From Synchiropus splendidus (taxonomy: Eukaryota > Chordata > Actinopteri > Syngnathiformes > Callionymidae): a stretch of DNA of 64,000 nt. This document shows positions 63,152 to 64,000 of the stretch, piece by piece. Both the position numbers and the translations under genes were made by a program. The DNA is taken from NCBI RefSeq assembly GCF_027744825.2, contig NC_071348.1, positions 2,486,563 through 2,550,562 of the forward strand, written 5' to 3'. Every line of letters starts with the position of its first letter. Positions within the stretch are counted from its first letter, which is position 1. A model generated the notes under the pieces. It was not told the origin of the DNA. It worked only from the letters and a program-made list of their open reading frames with translations, and ran no database searches.

Positions 63152-64000
63152 TCAGTCGTCACTGTCGCTGCCAGACTCACTGAGTTGAAGGTCACTTCCT
63201 GGACACACAAACACTCATCACTGTCTGATCACGCTGCATGACTTCCTGTGGTGACTCACTCAGTGTGTTAATGAGCTGATCTTTTGGGGGCGTGGGCCGG
63301 TCTGCAGGGTCGTTGGCAGGTACCCTTGGGGGCCGGGTGTCGGCCTGCTCTTGGTCACTGCTGCTGCTGTCGTCATCATCGCCGCTGCCCAACGTGCTCG
63401 CAGAGTCAGACGAGCTCATCTGCTCGATCACCTCCACCTCTGCTCTCAACTCTGCCAGCAGGGGGCAGGCAAAGTCAGACGCGATTCGGAAGCGTAGCCG
63501 CAGCCATGCCTCACCTCTCTTGATGTCATCCAGCTGCGGCTCAGGTGAGGGGTCGTCTTTTGAAGGGGAGGTCTTGGCCCCGGCAGCCGGCTTGGTGGGC
63601 GCTCGAAACTGAGCCCCAGACTGAGCAAAGCGAGCTGTGTGCTGTTCCATCCGAGCCTGGATCTTACTGCTGCCTTCCGCCCTGGGTCACACACCAGAGC
63701 TTGCACGGTCTCCTGACAACACAAGTGACATCACAGCAGCCGAAAGCGCTCTCTGACTCACCTGGTCTTCTTCACCTGGATGCTACTGCTCAACTTCTCC
63801 AGAACAAATTCTCCTGTGTCATGGTTGATGATCAGAACGCAGTCCTTCTGGTACGGACGCTTGTTTCCCCTGAACACAGTCATCTCTGGAGTGGACCCCT
63901 GCAAGGACATCGGCGGGTTCCAGAACTCGGAGGTTGGGCCAGACTCGGAGGTTGGGCATGGGCCAGTTCTTACCGGGATGTGGGGCAGTGTTATGGTCAC
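63152..64000 (-). CDS. eaf1: ELL-associated factor 1, 3' part (runs off the window)
   Basis: Nuclear positive cofactor of the ELL elongation factors in the super elongation complex. Partial: the last five exons are visible, 63974-64000 (continues outside), 63762-63898, 63515-63681, 63260-63451 and 63152-63198. The seen part encodes VTITLPHIP, then [85 protein letters not shown] and the acidic end [13 protein letters not shown], shared by EAF1 and EAF2. The RPYQKDC and [16 protein letters not shown] blocks favour EAF1. All phases agree. The N-terminus lies beyond position 64000. Confidence 0.94.

Overview
The window looks like nuclear DNA of a teleost fish with a very compact genome, most likely a pufferfish (Tetraodontidae). 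It holds fifteen complete protein genes and one partial gene in 64 kb. Most introns are 60-150 bp with GT-AG ends, (CA)n/(TG)n microsatellites are abundant, and the proteins match vertebrate orthologues exon by exon. All gene models below were built by eye from splice sites, reading phase and recalled family sequences; none has been checked against transcripts.

Layout. 1-22 kb, minus strand: bmper (secreted BMP regulator, 16 exons), then bbs9 (BBSome subunit, 22 coding exons as modelled). These are neighbours in human 7p14. 22.9-24.1 kb, plus: cfap418 (C8orf37, also a Bardet-Biedl/retinal ciliopathy gene), head to head with bbs9. 24.8-26.9 kb, plus: wdr73. 27.7-28.4 kb, minus: plekhf2. 30-31.6 kb, plus: an unnamed class A GPCR with altered motifs. 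32-33.8 kb, minus: ndufaf6. 34.2-37.6 kb, plus: nagpa. 39.3-40.2 kb, plus: tp53inp1. 43-45.2 kb, plus: ccne2. The set cfap418, plekhf2, ndufaf6, tp53inp1 and ccne2 matches human 8q22.1, with wdr73, the GPCR and nagpa interspersed. 45.8-50.1 kb, minus: a single-pass cadherin-LamG-EGF receptor I cannot name. 51.5-55 kb, plus: sema7a. 56.5-56.9 kb, plus: an S100A1-like gene. 57.7-58.2 kb, minus: a FRAT/GBP gene. 59.7-61.5 kb, minus: a LINGO-family gene. 63.15-64 kb, minus: the 3' part of eaf1, running off the window.

Functional themes. There is no operon logic here. The most suggestive grouping is two ciliopathy genes (bbs9, cfap418) transcribed divergently from one short intergenic region with RFX X-box-like sequences. 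A second compact divergent pair is ndufaf6/nagpa. The least expected coding features are a Lys/Glu/Thr-rich repeat tail predicted for Bbs9, a 15-nt bbs9 microexon, two GC-AG introns, the GPCR with degenerate activation motifs, and the short cadherin-LamG protein.
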